Positions 52,058-61,281 of a stretch of DNA of 64,000 nucleotides are shown one piece after another. The DNA comes from a virus. The translations under genes and the position numbers were made by a program. The DNA lies in IMG/VR virus record IMGVR_UViG_3300042691_040495, positions 1-64,000 of that record. One strand, 5' to 3'. The notes under the pieces were generated by a model. That model had not been told where the DNA came from, did not search any database, and was given only the letters and a program-made list of their open reading frames with translations. Positions within the stretch are counted from its first letter, which is position 1. Every line of letters starts with the position of its first letter.

Positions 52058-53527
52058 ATGATTTTGTGTGATCCATCAGCCGAAAGAGCTGTTCTTAGTG
52101 GTATATTAAAATACGGTGAAGATGCATACTTGGATATTGCTGATATCTTACAAGAATCATCATTCACAATAGATAGTAATCAAATAATATTCAAGTGTTT
52201 AAAAAATATTTGTGAAAAAGAACCAAAACCCAATATTGATTTGGCGTCAGTTTATTCGTCAGCACAAGAATTAGACTTATCAAACATACTATCAAAAAAA
52301 GAAGAAGCTCAACATTTAAGAGCCATCTTTGATTTTCCTGTTAATCTGGAAAATATTAGAAAATTTGCTTCAAAAATAAAGAAACTTGAAATAGCCAGAC
52401 TCCTACACAAAGAGATGGATCAGGTTCAGGAAAGGTTACTTGATGTAACTGGAAGCGAATCTATATCTAATATTATAGGAATAGCCGAAGAATCCATATT
52501 TAATTTTTCCTCATCATTATCTAACGATAGCGATGCTGCACCAGCCTTTATAGCTAACGATATTGATAATTATATCGAATTTCTACAATCTAATAAGGTT
52601 GATCAAATAGGAATATCAACTGGCTTTCCTGTTTATGATCAGGCTATCGGTGGAGGATTAAGAAAAGGAACCGTTAATGTTATTGCTGCTCGACCAAAAG
52701 TTGGTAAAACCCTGTTATCAGATAACATGGGATATTATATAGCTAGTAAACTAAAAATACCAGTTTTGAATATGGACACAGAAATGACTAGAGAAGATCA
52801 TGTTCATAGGATTCTTGCCATGTCATCTGAAATTGAGATCAATAAGATTGAAACTGGAAAATTTTCAGAAACCCCAAGCTCTTTTTCTAAAATACAAGCA
52901 GCAATTAAAGAACTAAAAGAAAGTCGTCTTTATCATAAAAGTATTGCTGGTAAACCATTCGAAGAACAACTATCTATAATGAGAAGATGGTTGGTCAAAG
53001 AGGTTGGACTTAACGATGATGGTACGGCAAAAGACTGTGTTATAATATATGACTATCTAAAACTGATGGATAGTACAGGTATCAGTCAGGACATGAAAGA
53101 ATACCAAGTACTAGGCTTTATGATGACAGCATTGCATAATTTTGCAATACAATATAAAGTACCAATTCTATCTTTTATTCAATTAAATAGAGACGGAATA
53201 ACTAAAGAAAGCACAGACACCGCAAGCGGATCAGATCGTATTATATGGTTATGCAGCAACTTCACCATCTTCAAAAGAAAAAGCGACGAAGAGATTGCGG
53301 AAGATGGACAGGATGCTGGTAATAGAAAATTAGTACCACTAATTAGTCGCCATGGAGGAGGACTAGACGATAATGATTATATAAACTGCCACATGAAGGG
53401 ATGGTGTGCAAAAATAACAGAAGGTAAGACAAGATTAGAATTAATGAGCGGATCTAATAAGCAAAAGGACGGATTTATAGTCGATGAAAACAACGATGAA
53501 GAAGCAGAAGAAATACCATTCATATGA
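52058..53527 (+). CDS. Replicative DnaB-like helicase
   Basis: 489 aa. Residues 1-100 are the DnaB N-terminal helical domain (SAERAVLSGILKYGEDAYLD); the RecA-fold part has GLRKGTVNVIAARPKVGKTL (Walker A PKVGKT), LNMDTEMTREDHVHR, VIIYDYLKLMD (Walker B) and LSFIQLNRDG. Hexameric 5'-3' helicase expected. It overlaps the primase gene by 44 nt, as helicase and primase partners often do. Confidence 0.92.
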   Translation: MILCDPSAERAVLSGILKYGEDAYLDIADILQESSFTIDSNQIIFKCLKNICEKEPKPNIDLASVYSSAQELDLSNILSKKEEAQHLRAIFDFPVNLENIRKFASKIKKLEIARLLHKEMDQVQERLLDVTGSESISNIIGIAEESIFNFSSSLSNDSDAAPAFIANDIDNYIEFLQSNKVDQIGISTGFPVYDQAIGGGLRKGTVNVIAARPKVGKTLLSDNMGYYIASKLKIPVLNMDTEMTREDHVHRILAMSSEIEINKIETGKFSETPSSFSKIQAAIKELKESRLYHKSIAGKPFEEQLSIMRRWLVKEVGLNDDGTAKDCVIIYDYLKLMDSTGISQDMKEYQVLGFMMTALHNFAIQYKVPILSFIQLNRDGITKESTDTASGSDRIIWLCSNFTIFKRKSDEEIAEDGQDAGNRKLVPLISRHGGGLDDNDYINCHMKGWCAKITEGKTRLELMSGSNKQKDGFIVDENNDEEAEEIPFI

Positions 53528-54647
53528 TCAATATCAGTTAAAGCATTTATCTGATTTGGTTTGTGACGATATAGAAAATTTACTCATATCATTAGGTATA
53601 GACTCCTATAAGATATTGGATAAAATGGTAACCATGAGTTGTCCAATTCATGGAGGAGACAATGACTCTGCATTTAATCTATATCATCAAGGAGATTCTT
53701 ATAGAGGTAATTGGAAATGCAGAACACACCAATGTGAAAATGTTTTCAAATCATCCATCATAGGTTTTATTAGAGGATGCTTATCTAGTCAGCAAGGCTG
53801 GACAAAATCCGGTGATGACATGATCTCATTTAATGAGGCTCTAAAATTTGCTATAGATTTTGCAAATCATGATCCATCTGATCATAAACAAACAAGAAAA
53901 GCAAAAGAGAAAAATAATTTCATCAATGCTATTAAAAACATTGCACCAGAACAAAATAAACCACAACTTGTATCTAGATCTTTGGTTATTAAATCTTTGA
54001 ATATACCATCAAAATATTTTATGGACAGAGGATTCTCTAAAGACATATTAATCAAGTATGACGTCGGAGACTGTATAGGACAAGGTAAAGAAATGAGTAA
54101 TCGCGCTGTTGTACCAGTTTATGATAATGATATGAATGGAATGGCAGGATGCACAGGGCGAACAATTTTTGGAAAATGTAATAAATGTTCATCTTTCCAT
54201 AATATTAATCAAGAATGTCCCAGTGATAGAGATAAGTGGCTAAACTCTAAATGGAGACACAACAAAAATTTTAAAACACAAGAACATCTATATAATTATT
54301 GGTTTGCTAAAAAATTCATTCTAGAAACAAAAACCGTAATCATAGTTGAGAGTCCGGGAAATGTATGGAGACTAGAGGAGTCTGGTATTCATAATTCAGT
54401 AGCAATTTTCGGTTCTTCAATGAGCCATAAACAAAAAATGATTCTGGATGCTTCTGGAGCAATGAATATAATAACTATCATGGATAGCGATAATGCTGGT
54501 CAAGAAGCGGCAAAACAAATAGAGATCAAATGTGGTAGAACTTACAATATTAAAAACATAAAACTGTCATATAACGATGTTGCAGATATGACTGCAGAGC
54601 AAATTAAACTCGAAATAGTTCCCCAAATACAGGATTATTTATGCTAA
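53484..54647 (+). CDS. DnaG-like primase
   Basis: 387 aa. CHC2-type zinc site at residues about 54-80: MSCPIHGGDND...WKCRTHQCEN. TOPRIM domain: TVIIVESPGNVWRLEE (catalytic Glu) and IITIMDSDNAGQEAAKQI (DxD). Short relative to bacterial DnaG (about 580 aa), no helicase-binding domain evident, so interaction may differ. It synthesises primers for the DnaE-type polymerase encoded downstream. Confidence 0.85.
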   Translation: MKTTMKKQKKYHSYDQYQLKHLSDLVCDDIENLLISLGIDSYKILDKMVTMSCPIHGGDNDSAFNLYHQGDSYRGNWKCRTHQCENVFKSSIIGFIRGCLSSQQGWTKSGDDMISFNEALKFAIDFANHDPSDHKQTRKAKEKNNFINAIKNIAPEQNKPQLVSRSLVIKSLNIPSKYFMDRGFSKDILIKYDVGDCIGQGKEMSNRAVVPVYDNDMNGMAGCTGRTIFGKCNKCSSFHNINQECPSDRDKWLNSKWRHNKNFKTQEHLYNYWFAKKFILETKTVIIVESPGNVWRLEESGIHNSVAIFGSSMSHKQKMILDASGAMNIITIMDSDNAGQEAAKQIEIKCGRTYNIKNIKLSYNDVADMTAEQIKLEIVPQIQDYLC

Positions 54648-55372
54648 TATTAGGAATATCTGGACGAAAACAATCTGGAAAAAGTACGATAGGTAATTTT
54701 ATTCTATCTTTATATTTAGCTAAATTAAACTATTGTGAAAAAATATACATGGATGAAGATGGTCAATTGTTGATATCTGATATTCTTGGAGATACTAGAT
54801 TTGAAGGAATATTTAATCCTAGAAAAATGATGGAAGAATATAATGATCCAAGACTAGAACAAGCAATCAATAAATTGAATTCAAAAATTAAAGTATACAA
54901 TTTTGCAGATATACTTAAAACCGATATATGCATCAATATTCTTGGCTTAACATATGATCAATGTTATGGTTCTGATACTAATAAAAATGAAATGACAAAT
55001 ATAGTATGGGAAGATAAAAAATTATCAGCCAGAGACGTTATGCAAATTGTTGGTACAGATATTTTTAGAAAATTAGATACGAACGTATGGGTAAGAGCAA
55101 CAATCAATAAGATAATAAGAGAGAAACCAGATCTTGCCGTAATAACAGACTGTAGATTTCCGAATGAAATTGATTGTATAAAAAATAGTGGTGGAAAAGT
55201 TATTAGGTTGACAAGAAATCCATTTGAGTCGGATCATCTAAGCGAAACGGTATTAGATAAAGATAATTATGATTGGACTAATTTTGATTATGTGCTAGAC
55301 AATTCGGACATTTCTTTATTAGATCAATTTACACAAGTTAAAAAACTATTAGAGGAGATACTCCCATTATAA
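54641..55372 (+). CDS. Deoxynucleoside monophosphate kinase
   Basis: 243 aa. P-loop ILGISGRKQSGKSTIGNFIL; ADILKTDICINILGLT and SARDVMQIVGTDIFRKL resemble T4 gp1-type dNMP kinases; VITDCRFPNEIDCI and IRLTRNP follow. It phosphorylates dNMPs, linking RNR and dCMP deaminase products to dNTPs. Overlaps the primase by 7 nt and the next gene as ATAA. Confidence 0.85.
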   Translation: MLILGISGRKQSGKSTIGNFILSLYLAKLNYCEKIYMDEDGQLLISDILGDTRFEGIFNPRKMMEEYNDPRLEQAINKLNSKIKVYNFADILKTDICINILGLTYDQCYGSDTNKNEMTNIVWEDKKLSARDVMQIVGTDIFRKLDTNVWVRATINKIIREKPDLAVITDCRFPNEIDCIKNSGGKVIRLTRNPFESDHLSETVLDKDNYDWTNFDYVLDNSDISLLDQFTQVKKLLEEILPL

Positions 55373-56409
55373 TTACATATTTTAGAAGCTCCTCATATAA
55401 TACGCATAATATGTGTGAACAGCAGTATTTTTCAGAATACGTTCTAGGGTGGCGAGGGTTGAGCGGACAAAAGGCAGACAAAGGAACAATCTGTCACAAA
55501 GTTCTTGAAATTTTGGCAGTTATGAAAAAAGCAGAGCAGGATGGCCAGAGTACTATTAATGATGATTTGATTGGGGAATTAGATATTAATAATTATAATC
55601 TGGATATTATAATAGAAAAAGTATACTCATATTATACCCTTAATGCACAACATCATAAGTGGTCACCAAAAGACCATAAAGACTGTAAAAGCTGGGTTTA
55701 TAAAGCGATAGAATTTAATAATGGGATGTTTGATCCTAGGAATAGGAATATTTTATGTCCAGAACAGCATTTTGATTTTGAGATTAAAAAACCATGGGCC
55801 AAATATAATTACGATATTGGTAATGGTGAAAAATTAGAAGGTAATTTAGCATTAAAAGGCACCATAGATCTTATAACACTTGTTAATGACTCTACAATTG
55901 AAATAATAGATTGGAAAACCGGTCGTAGGCTAGATTGGGCTACAGGAGAAGAAAAAACCCAAGAAAAATTAGAAAAAGATCCACAATTAAAAATATACCA
56001 TTATGCTATTAAACATTTATATCCTCATATTGAAAATATAATTTTTTCTATCTATTTCATCAATGATGGTGGTCCGTTTTCTATTTGTTTCCATGATTCA
56101 GATTTAAAATCGACCGAAGATATGTTAAGACAAAAATTTGAAGCAATTAAAAGTACAAAAAAACCTAGATTAAATAAAAGCTGGATGTGTAGTAAATTGT
56201 GTCACTTTGGCAAAACAACATTTGAGGGAACTCATATTCAACCAATAGAAGAATATAGGGACGGTCAGGTATGTAGAGTTGGTCAAACGATGACAAAGTG
56301 CGAGCAAATAAAACATGATCTTGATCTTTATGGTATCGACACTACAATGGGTTTGTACAAGAACAAGAATCATTCCTTTGGAAGTTACAAAGCTCCTGGA
56401 TCACTATGA
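55369..56409 (+). CDS. PD-(D/E)XK exonuclease (RecB/Cas4-like)
   Basis: 346 aa if read from the ATA at 55369, or 332 aa from the first ATG at 55411. The upstream codons read ITYFRSSSYNTHNMCEQQYF, the usual start of this family, so the ATG start loses it. Core: ADKGTICHKVLE, GTIDLITL and IEIIDWKTGRR (D...E-x-K motif), then QLKIYHYAIKHLYP. C-terminal MCSKLCHFGK may hold an Fe-S or zinc site as in AddB/Cas4. Likely end-processing partner of RecA. GAGGAG at 55352-55357 supports translation from the ATT/ATA cluster. Confidence 0.8.
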   Translation: MITYFRSSSYNTHNMCEQQYFSEYVLGWRGLSGQKADKGTICHKVLEILAVMKKAEQDGQSTINDDLIGELDINNYNLDIIIEKVYSYYTLNAQHHKWSPKDHKDCKSWVYKAIEFNNGMFDPRNRNILCPEQHFDFEIKKPWAKYNYDIGNGEKLEGNLALKGTIDLITLVNDSTIEIIDWKTGRRLDWATGEEKTQEKLEKDPQLKIYHYAIKHLYPHIENIIFSIYFINDGGPFSICFHDSDLKSTEDMLRQKFEAIKSTKKPRLNKSWMCSKLCHFGKTTFEGTHIQPIEEYRDGQVCRVGQTMTKCEQIKHDLDLYGIDTTMGLYKNKNHSFGSYKAPGSL

Positions 56410-58274
56410 CAAAAACATATTCTGTGCTTCATGCTCACTCCCACTATAGTCTTTTGGATGGGATTAGTAAGCCTTATCAAATAGCCGATAGGTGCTATAA
56501 TACCGGTATTAAGACCTGTGCTATCACTGATCACGGGACAATATCAGGATGCGTACAATTTTATCAAGCCTTAAAAGCCAAAAAAATAAAACCCATACTG
56601 GGTTGCGAATTATATATCTCTAATAGAGACTCACATATTAAAGAAAAAGACAACAATAATCTGAGTCACTTTCTGGTTCTTGCTAAAAATTTAGCTGGTT
56701 GGAAAACATTGGTTAAAATTATATCAGAAACAAACAGAGTTGAAAATTTCTATCATAAGCCAAGAATTAGTTTCGACAGACTTGCACCAATGTTAGATGG
56801 TAATATCATCGGATTTTGCGGCCATCTTGGTTCTACACTTTCTGATATAGTAGAAGAAAATAGTTCAGACTATATTAGCAAATCTTTGTCATTCATTTCG
56901 CACATGAAAGAAATCTTTGGCGAAAACAATTTCTTTCTAGAAGCTCAGTTGATGGATCAAGAATTTAATCCCAAACAAAAAGACATGACCGATATTATGA
57001 GATCTTTGGGAATAAAAAGTCAAACAAAAGTTATAGCAACTCCAGATGCTCATTATTGTGAAAAGAAAGATGCGATTGATCAAAGAATTCTATTGTGCAA
57101 CAATTTAAAAACAACGCTTATTGACATAAATAAAAAACTGCTATCCAATGAGGACGTGCCAATGAGTTGTTTTTTCAAATCAGACAATTTTCATATACCA
57201 GATCCAGAAGAGATGATATCTTGGCACACAGCAGAAGAAATAGAAAATACACAATATATTGACTCATTATGTGAAGAATATTCTATATTAAGCAAACCGC
57301 TACTTCCTGCTTTTAAATGTCCTAATGGCGACAATCCAGACGAATATTTAAGACAACTATGCAGAAATGGTTGGAGACAAAAGGTTATAAATCATATTCC
57401 AGAATCAGAGCATGAAAAATATGCTGACAGAATTAAATTTGAGTTGAGCATTTTACAGGGTGCTGGTTTATCCAGTTACTTTTTAATAGTTCAAGATATA
57501 GTAAACTATGTAAAGGAGAGCGGATGGCTTCCTGGTCCCGGCAGAGGAAGTGCTGCTGGATGCTTAGTATCGTACCTTATCGGAATAACAGATATTAATC
57601 CAATAAAATATAATTTGCTATTTGAAAGATTCTATAATGAAGGTAGAAATACAGCAGATCATATATCTATGCCAGATATCGATGTTGACGTTCCTATTAA
57701 CAAAAGAGAAAATATTATCGAATACATAAAAAATAAATATGGTTCTGATAAAGTATCTCAGATGATAACATTTAATACAATGAAAGGTCGAGGAGCATTA
57801 AAAGAAGTACTAAGAGTTTATGACAATATTAGTTTTGAAGAAATGAATAGAATAACTAAATTTATACCAGATGAAGCAAAAATTGCAGACGAACTTCAAG
57901 AGATGAAAGAAGATACAGGTGAGGCATCTATTATTAGATGGGCTTTAGAAAACAATGTTGACAAACTCAAAGAATGGTGCTATATTAGTGAGGATGGCTC
58001 CCTGTCCGGTCCTCTTGCTAAGAGATTTGAGCAGGCAATCAGGCTTGAGGGAACTAAATCTAATCAATCAAAACATGCGGCTGGTGTAGTTATTAGTAGT
58101 GAAAATCTAAGTTCTGTATGTCCTATGGTATATGATTCAAAAAACAAACAATCAATAGCAGGGATGGAAATGCAAGACTTAGAAGGTTTGGGGTTAATCA
58201 AATTTGATATTCTTGGTGTTGCTATGCTTGATAAAATAATGACTATATCAGACATTCTATCTAAAGGAGAATAA
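56406..58274 (+). CDS. dnaE: DNA polymerase III alpha subunit, N-terminal part (DnaE-N)
   Basis: 622 aa. PHP domain at residues 8-75: HAHSHYSLLDGISK, CAITDHGTISG and LGCELYIS, with metal ligands intact. Polymerase core: WLPGPGRGSAAGCLVSYLIG, MPDIDVDVP with two catalytic Asp, then SKHAAGVVIS and GLIKFDILGV with the third Asp. It stops soon after, where intact DnaE continues to the FQLES motif. The rest is encoded at 59153. No intein motif at the end. Overlaps the exonuclease gene upstream by 4 nt. Confidence 0.93.
   Translation: MTKTYSVLHAHSHYSLLDGISKPYQIADRCYNTGIKTCAITDHGTISGCVQFYQALKAKKIKPILGCELYISNRDSHIKEKDNNNLSHFLVLAKNLAGWKTLVKIISETNRVENFYHKPRISFDRLAPMLDGNIIGFCGHLGSTLSDIVEENSSDYISKSLSFISHMKEIFGENNFFLEAQLMDQEFNPKQKDMTDIMRSLGIKSQTKVIATPDAHYCEKKDAIDQRILLCNNLKTTLIDINKKLLSNEDVPMSCFFKSDNFHIPDPEEMISWHTAEEIENTQYIDSLCEEYSILSKPLLPAFKCPNGDNPDEYLRQLCRNGWRQKVINHIPESEHEKYADRIKFELSILQGAGLSSYFLIVQDIVNYVKESGWLPGPGRGSAAGCLVSYLIGITDINPIKYNLLFERFYNEGRNTADHISMPDIDVDVPINKRENIIEYIKNKYGSDKVSQMITFNTMKGRGALKEVLRVYDNISFEEMNRITKFIPDEAKIADELQEMKEDTGEASIIRWALENNVDKLKEWCYISEDGSLSGPLAKRFEQAIRLEGTKSNQSKHAAGVVISSENLSSVCPMVYDSKNKQSIAGMEMQDLEGLGLIKFDILGVAMLDKIMTISDILSKGE
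57958..57986 (+). promoter_or_regulatory. Possible internal sigma70-like promoter
   Basis: TTGACA (57958-57963), 17-nt spacer, TATATT (57981-57986) within dnaE-N, about 290 nt before the 59-aa ORF. Could drive the small ORF, exonuclease and dnaE-C, or be chance within codons. Confidence 0.2.
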
Positions 58275-58275
58275 A

Positions 58276-58455
58276 ATGAAAAAACAGTTTCATGAATTGG
58301 CTGTTGGTCAAAAGTTTACAGTTAATGGCGTAGAATATATTAAAACAGACGAGGTTAGAATTAGTTGTTGCAAAAGTATCAATTGCTATGCTTCAGCCGA
58401 TGCTAATCAAAAAGGACATTTTCCAGGAAATACAGAAGTAACAGTAGATGGCTAA
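58276..58455 (+). CDS. 59-aa protein between the DnaE halves
   Basis: AAAGGAG precedes the ATG. MKKQFHELAVGQKFTVNGVE then YIKTDEVRISCCKSINC: a small beta-rich module (YxKT) common in phage proteins. It overlaps the exonuclease gene by 8 nt. It lies inside the interval splitting DnaE; a linker or regulator role is possible but unknown. Confidence 0.7.
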   Translation: MKKQFHELAVGQKFTVNGVEYIKTDEVRISCCKSINCYASADANQKGHFPGNTEVTVDG

Positions 58456-59146
58456 TATACAAAAAATTTGCGTTTTTGATTTAGAAACGGACGGAGCAAA
58501 CCCTGACCTCTGCAGTCCAGTTCAGATTGCAGCGGTCATGGTTGATCCGATGAAGTTAGAAATCATAGAAGATTCAGAGTTTAATATAACGGTTAAACCT
58601 CTTATATTAGAAGAAAAGCCCGACTATTCATACGCCGACTCTGACGTACTAGACTTTCATGCTAAAGTTAGAGGAAGTACAAAAGATAAAATATTAGAGT
58701 CTTGGAAAGAATACCAAAAACAAGAACATGGTTGGAATATGTTTATCTCATACCTAGAGATGTATCATATTCGATCAAATAGTAAAAAATCTTGTTTTAG
58801 TGCTCCAATAGCAGCAGGATATAACATTAATAGATTTGATCTCAGAATAATAGAACGTCTAAGTCAAAAGTATAACAATCTGAACAAAGAAGGACGCTCT
58901 TCATTATTTTATCCAAGAGATGTAATCGATATTATGAATCTTGTATTCTACTGGTTCGAAGGCAATAATGAACTGAAAAATTATACATTAGATAATCTAA
59001 GAGACTATCTTGGTATAGATAAAGAGGGGTCTCACGATGCTCTTAAGGATGTTAAGGATACAGCTAATATATTAATTAGATTTCTTAAACTACATAGAAA
59101 TCTATCAAATAAAATTAAATTTAAATCATCATTTATTGGAACATAA
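58448..59146 (+). CDS. DnaQ-like 3'-5' exonuclease
   Basis: 232 aa, DEDDh family. ICVFDLETDGANP (DxE, Exo I), IAAGYNINRFDLRI (Exo II Asp region) and EGSHDALKDVKDTANI (H-x4-D, Exo III) are all present. It resembles the proofreading epsilon-type exonuclease and sits between the two DnaE genes, so it likely provides proofreading for the split polymerase. Confidence 0.9.
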   Translation: MANIQKICVFDLETDGANPDLCSPVQIAAVMVDPMKLEIIEDSEFNITVKPLILEEKPDYSYADSDVLDFHAKVRGSTKDKILESWKEYQKQEHGWNMFISYLEMYHIRSNSKKSCFSAPIAAGYNINRFDLRIIERLSQKYNNLNKEGRSSLFYPRDVIDIMNLVFYWFEGNNELKNYTLDNLRDYLGIDKEGSHDALKDVKDTANILIRFLKLHRNLSNKIKFKSSFIGT

Positions 59147-59152
59147 TTTATA

Positions 59153-60778
59153 ATGGGTCAGGTTTTTACATTTGAGTGTGGTTGCAAATTCCCTGTCATA
59201 GATAATAATGAAAAATTTCCTAAAATAGATTTTTCACCTAAGCTTTCTAACATTAGTCTAACTTGTCAAAAAACTTGGGATTTAATATCTCTTGGAAATA
59301 CCAAAGGGTGTTTTCAGCTTGAGTCCAGACTTGGACAAACAATGGCCAGGAAATTGAAGCCTCAAAATATAGAACAACTATCTGGTCTTATTAGCATTCT
59401 TAGACCAGGATGCTTAGAGGCTATGAGAGATGGTAAAAGCGTATCTAATCATTATATTGATAAAAAAAATGGATTAGCGTCCATAGATTATTTCCATCCT
59501 GCTCTTGAGCCAATCTTAAAAGATACATATTCTGAGATGATATATCAAGAACAAGCCATGTCAATAGCCAAAGAATTAGCTGGGTTTAATCTGAAAGAGG
59601 CAGATGATCTTAGAAAAGCTATCGGCAAAAAACAAGCTGATAAGATGGCTAAGGTCAAAGAAAAATTTATTAATGGTTCAAAAAACAAAGGACTAATAAA
59701 CGAACAAGAAGCTGAACAAATATTCGAATGGATTGAGAAAAGTCAAAGATATTTGTTTAATGCGAGTCATTCCATCAGCTATGCCATGAATGCATATTTA
59801 TCAGCATATGCTAAAGCTCATTTTCCACGAGTATTTTTTGCATCTTATTTAAGGTTTGCCAAAGACAAAATTGATCCTCAACAGGAAATAAAAGAACTTG
59901 TGAGAAATGCTATTGAAATGGATATAGATATCAGAATACCTGATTTTAGAAATCTTAATGAGCTATTTATACTGAAAGATAAACAAATATTTTTTGGATT
60001 AACAGATATTAAAGGTGTTGGACAATCGGTTTATAATAAGATAATAAATCTGACAAAAGATCAAGACGTACAATCTATGTCATGGCCACAAATACTATCA
60101 ATTGTATTACTTAATATTAATTCGATAGCAAGCAAAGCATTAATTAGTTCTGGTGCATTTGATTATTTTAAGAAAAACAGATCAGAATTATTATTTGAAT
60201 ATGAGATATGTAGTGGATTAACAAAAAAAGAATTGACATCTTTTAACGACTATGTTTCATTAAAGAGCGATGCTGGTGTTCTGGAAATTATGAGACATAT
60301 TTATGATAATACTAAATTAATAAAAGGAAGAAAAGAAATAATAAATAATTGCATACAGTCATTGATGCGTCCGCCGTATTCTTTGGTCGATAAAATTGAA
60401 TGGTTGTCCGATTCAGAAAATAGTCTACTAGGAGTAGGAATTACGTGCTCGAAATTAGATGTTTATGATGTTAGTTCAGCAAACTGTAATTGTAAAACTT
60501 TCAAGACTTCCTTGCTGAAAGAAAACATTATTCTAGTAGGAGAAATATCTAATATAAATGTGACAAAAACAAAAAATGGTAAAAACCCAGGATTAGAAAT
60601 GGCTTTTGTGACTATAGAAGATCAATATGGAACTCTGGATACTGTTGTATTTTTTCCAGAAATATTTTCACAATATAGATCATATTTATTTATAGGCAGC
60701 ATACTGGTATTTGCTGGTAATCGCAGCAAAGCAAAGGATGGTCTAATTGTGGAAAAGTGTTTTAATCCTGTTTCTTGA
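59153..60778 (+). CDS. dnaE: DNA polymerase III alpha subunit, C-terminal part (DnaE-C)
   Basis: 541 aa. A short new N-terminus (MGQVFTFECGCKFPVIDN) is followed by TWDLISLGNTKGCFQLESRL, where the DnaE sequence resumes. Then SILRPGCLEAMRDGKS, YQEQAMSIAKELAGFNL, LFNASHSISYAMNAY (fingers), a helix-hairpin-helix-like IFFGLTDIKGVGQSV and a C-terminal OB fold (ILVGEISNINVTKTKNGKNP). With the N-part the total is 1,163 aa, near a full DnaE. The first 20 residues include Cys10 and Cys12 and have no counterpart in standard DnaE. Confidence 0.92.
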   Translation: MGQVFTFECGCKFPVIDNNEKFPKIDFSPKLSNISLTCQKTWDLISLGNTKGCFQLESRLGQTMARKLKPQNIEQLSGLISILRPGCLEAMRDGKSVSNHYIDKKNGLASIDYFHPALEPILKDTYSEMIYQEQAMSIAKELAGFNLKEADDLRKAIGKKQADKMAKVKEKFINGSKNKGLINEQEAEQIFEWIEKSQRYLFNASHSISYAMNAYLSAYAKAHFPRVFFASYLRFAKDKIDPQQEIKELVRNAIEMDIDIRIPDFRNLNELFILKDKQIFFGLTDIKGVGQSVYNKIINLTKDQDVQSMSWPQILSIVLLNINSIASKALISSGAFDYFKKNRSELLFEYEICSGLTKKELTSFNDYVSLKSDAGVLEIMRHIYDNTKLIKGRKEIINNCIQSLMRPPYSLVDKIEWLSDSENSLLGVGITCSKLDVYDVSSANCNCKTFKTSLLKENIILVGEISNINVTKTKNGKNPGLEMAFVTIEDQYGTLDTVVFFPEIFSQYRSYLFIGSILVFAGNRSKAKDGLIVEKCFNPVS

Positions 60779-60802
60779 CACGGTGGTGGCCCAGTTTATA
60801 AT
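60775..60802 (+). promoter_or_regulatory. Consensus sigma70-type promoter for ssb
   Basis: TTGACA (60775-60780), 16-nt spacer, TATAAT (60797-60802), both hexamers exact; the -35 overlaps the dnaE-C stop codon. Start expected about 60809, 35 nt before the ssb ATG. Confidence 0.8.
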
Positions 60803-60843
60803 ATGGTAGTTGCGAGTTTTCTTTTTTACATAGGAGTTGATTT

Positions 60844-61215
60844 ATGAATATTACATTGCTAAAGGGTAATCTTGCTAGAGATCCAGAATTACGAAATGTT
60901 AATACTGGCGGAAAGCAAACAGCAGTAGTAAATTTTACTGTTGCAGTATCACGCGAGTATACGAAGGCTAGCGGAGATAAGGATAAGATTACTTCCTTTA
61001 TTAATTGCGAAGCTTGGGATAGCGGAGCCGAAATGATCGCTGAGTCATTCAAGAAGGGCGATCTTGTGATGGTAGAAGGATCACTAAGAAATGATAGCTG
61101 GGAAAAGGATGGAGTTAAGCATAGTAGTCTTAAGGTAAGAGTTAATAACTTTTCTAAGATCACAAGACTATCTAAGAATTCCAAGCAGGATGCCCAGGAA
61201 CCAGTAGCGTTCTGA
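60844..61215 (+). CDS. ssb: Single-stranded DNA-binding protein
   Basis: 123 aa, OB fold, AGGAG before the ATG. MNITLLKGNLARDPELR, VVNFTVAVSREY, SFINCEAWDSGAEMIAESF and KKGDLVMVEGSLRNDSW are bacterial-SSB hallmarks. The tail ends QDAQEPVAF instead of the DDDIPF-like tip, so a shortened interaction tail is present. It has its own consensus promoter and terminator, suggesting strong host-polymerase expression. Confidence 0.93.
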   Translation: MNITLLKGNLARDPELRNVNTGGKQTAVVNFTVAVSREYTKASGDKDKITSFINCEAWDSGAEMIAESFKKGDLVMVEGSLRNDSWEKDGVKHSSLKVRVNNFSKITRLSKNSKQDAQEPVAF

Positions 61216-61240
61216 TAAATATAGGATAACCCTTTTAAAG

Positions 61241-61275
61241 ATATGGGGGTGCTAATAACACCCCTATATTTTTAT
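61241..61275 (+). terminator. Strong rho-independent terminator
   Basis: ATATGGGGGTG (61241-61251), loop of 7, CACCCCTATAT (61259-61269): 11-bp stem with one G-U pair, followed by TTTTTATCTTCTT. It ends the ssb unit. An ATG inside the stem (61243) is not used; the next gene starts at 61282. Confidence 0.9.
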
Positions 61276-61281
61276 CTTCTT

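Noticed and set aside
56406-60778. Intein explanation for the split DnaE
   Set aside because: No Cys/Ser-initiated intein block at the end of DnaE-N, no HN-type end before DnaE-C, and two unrelated genes intervene.
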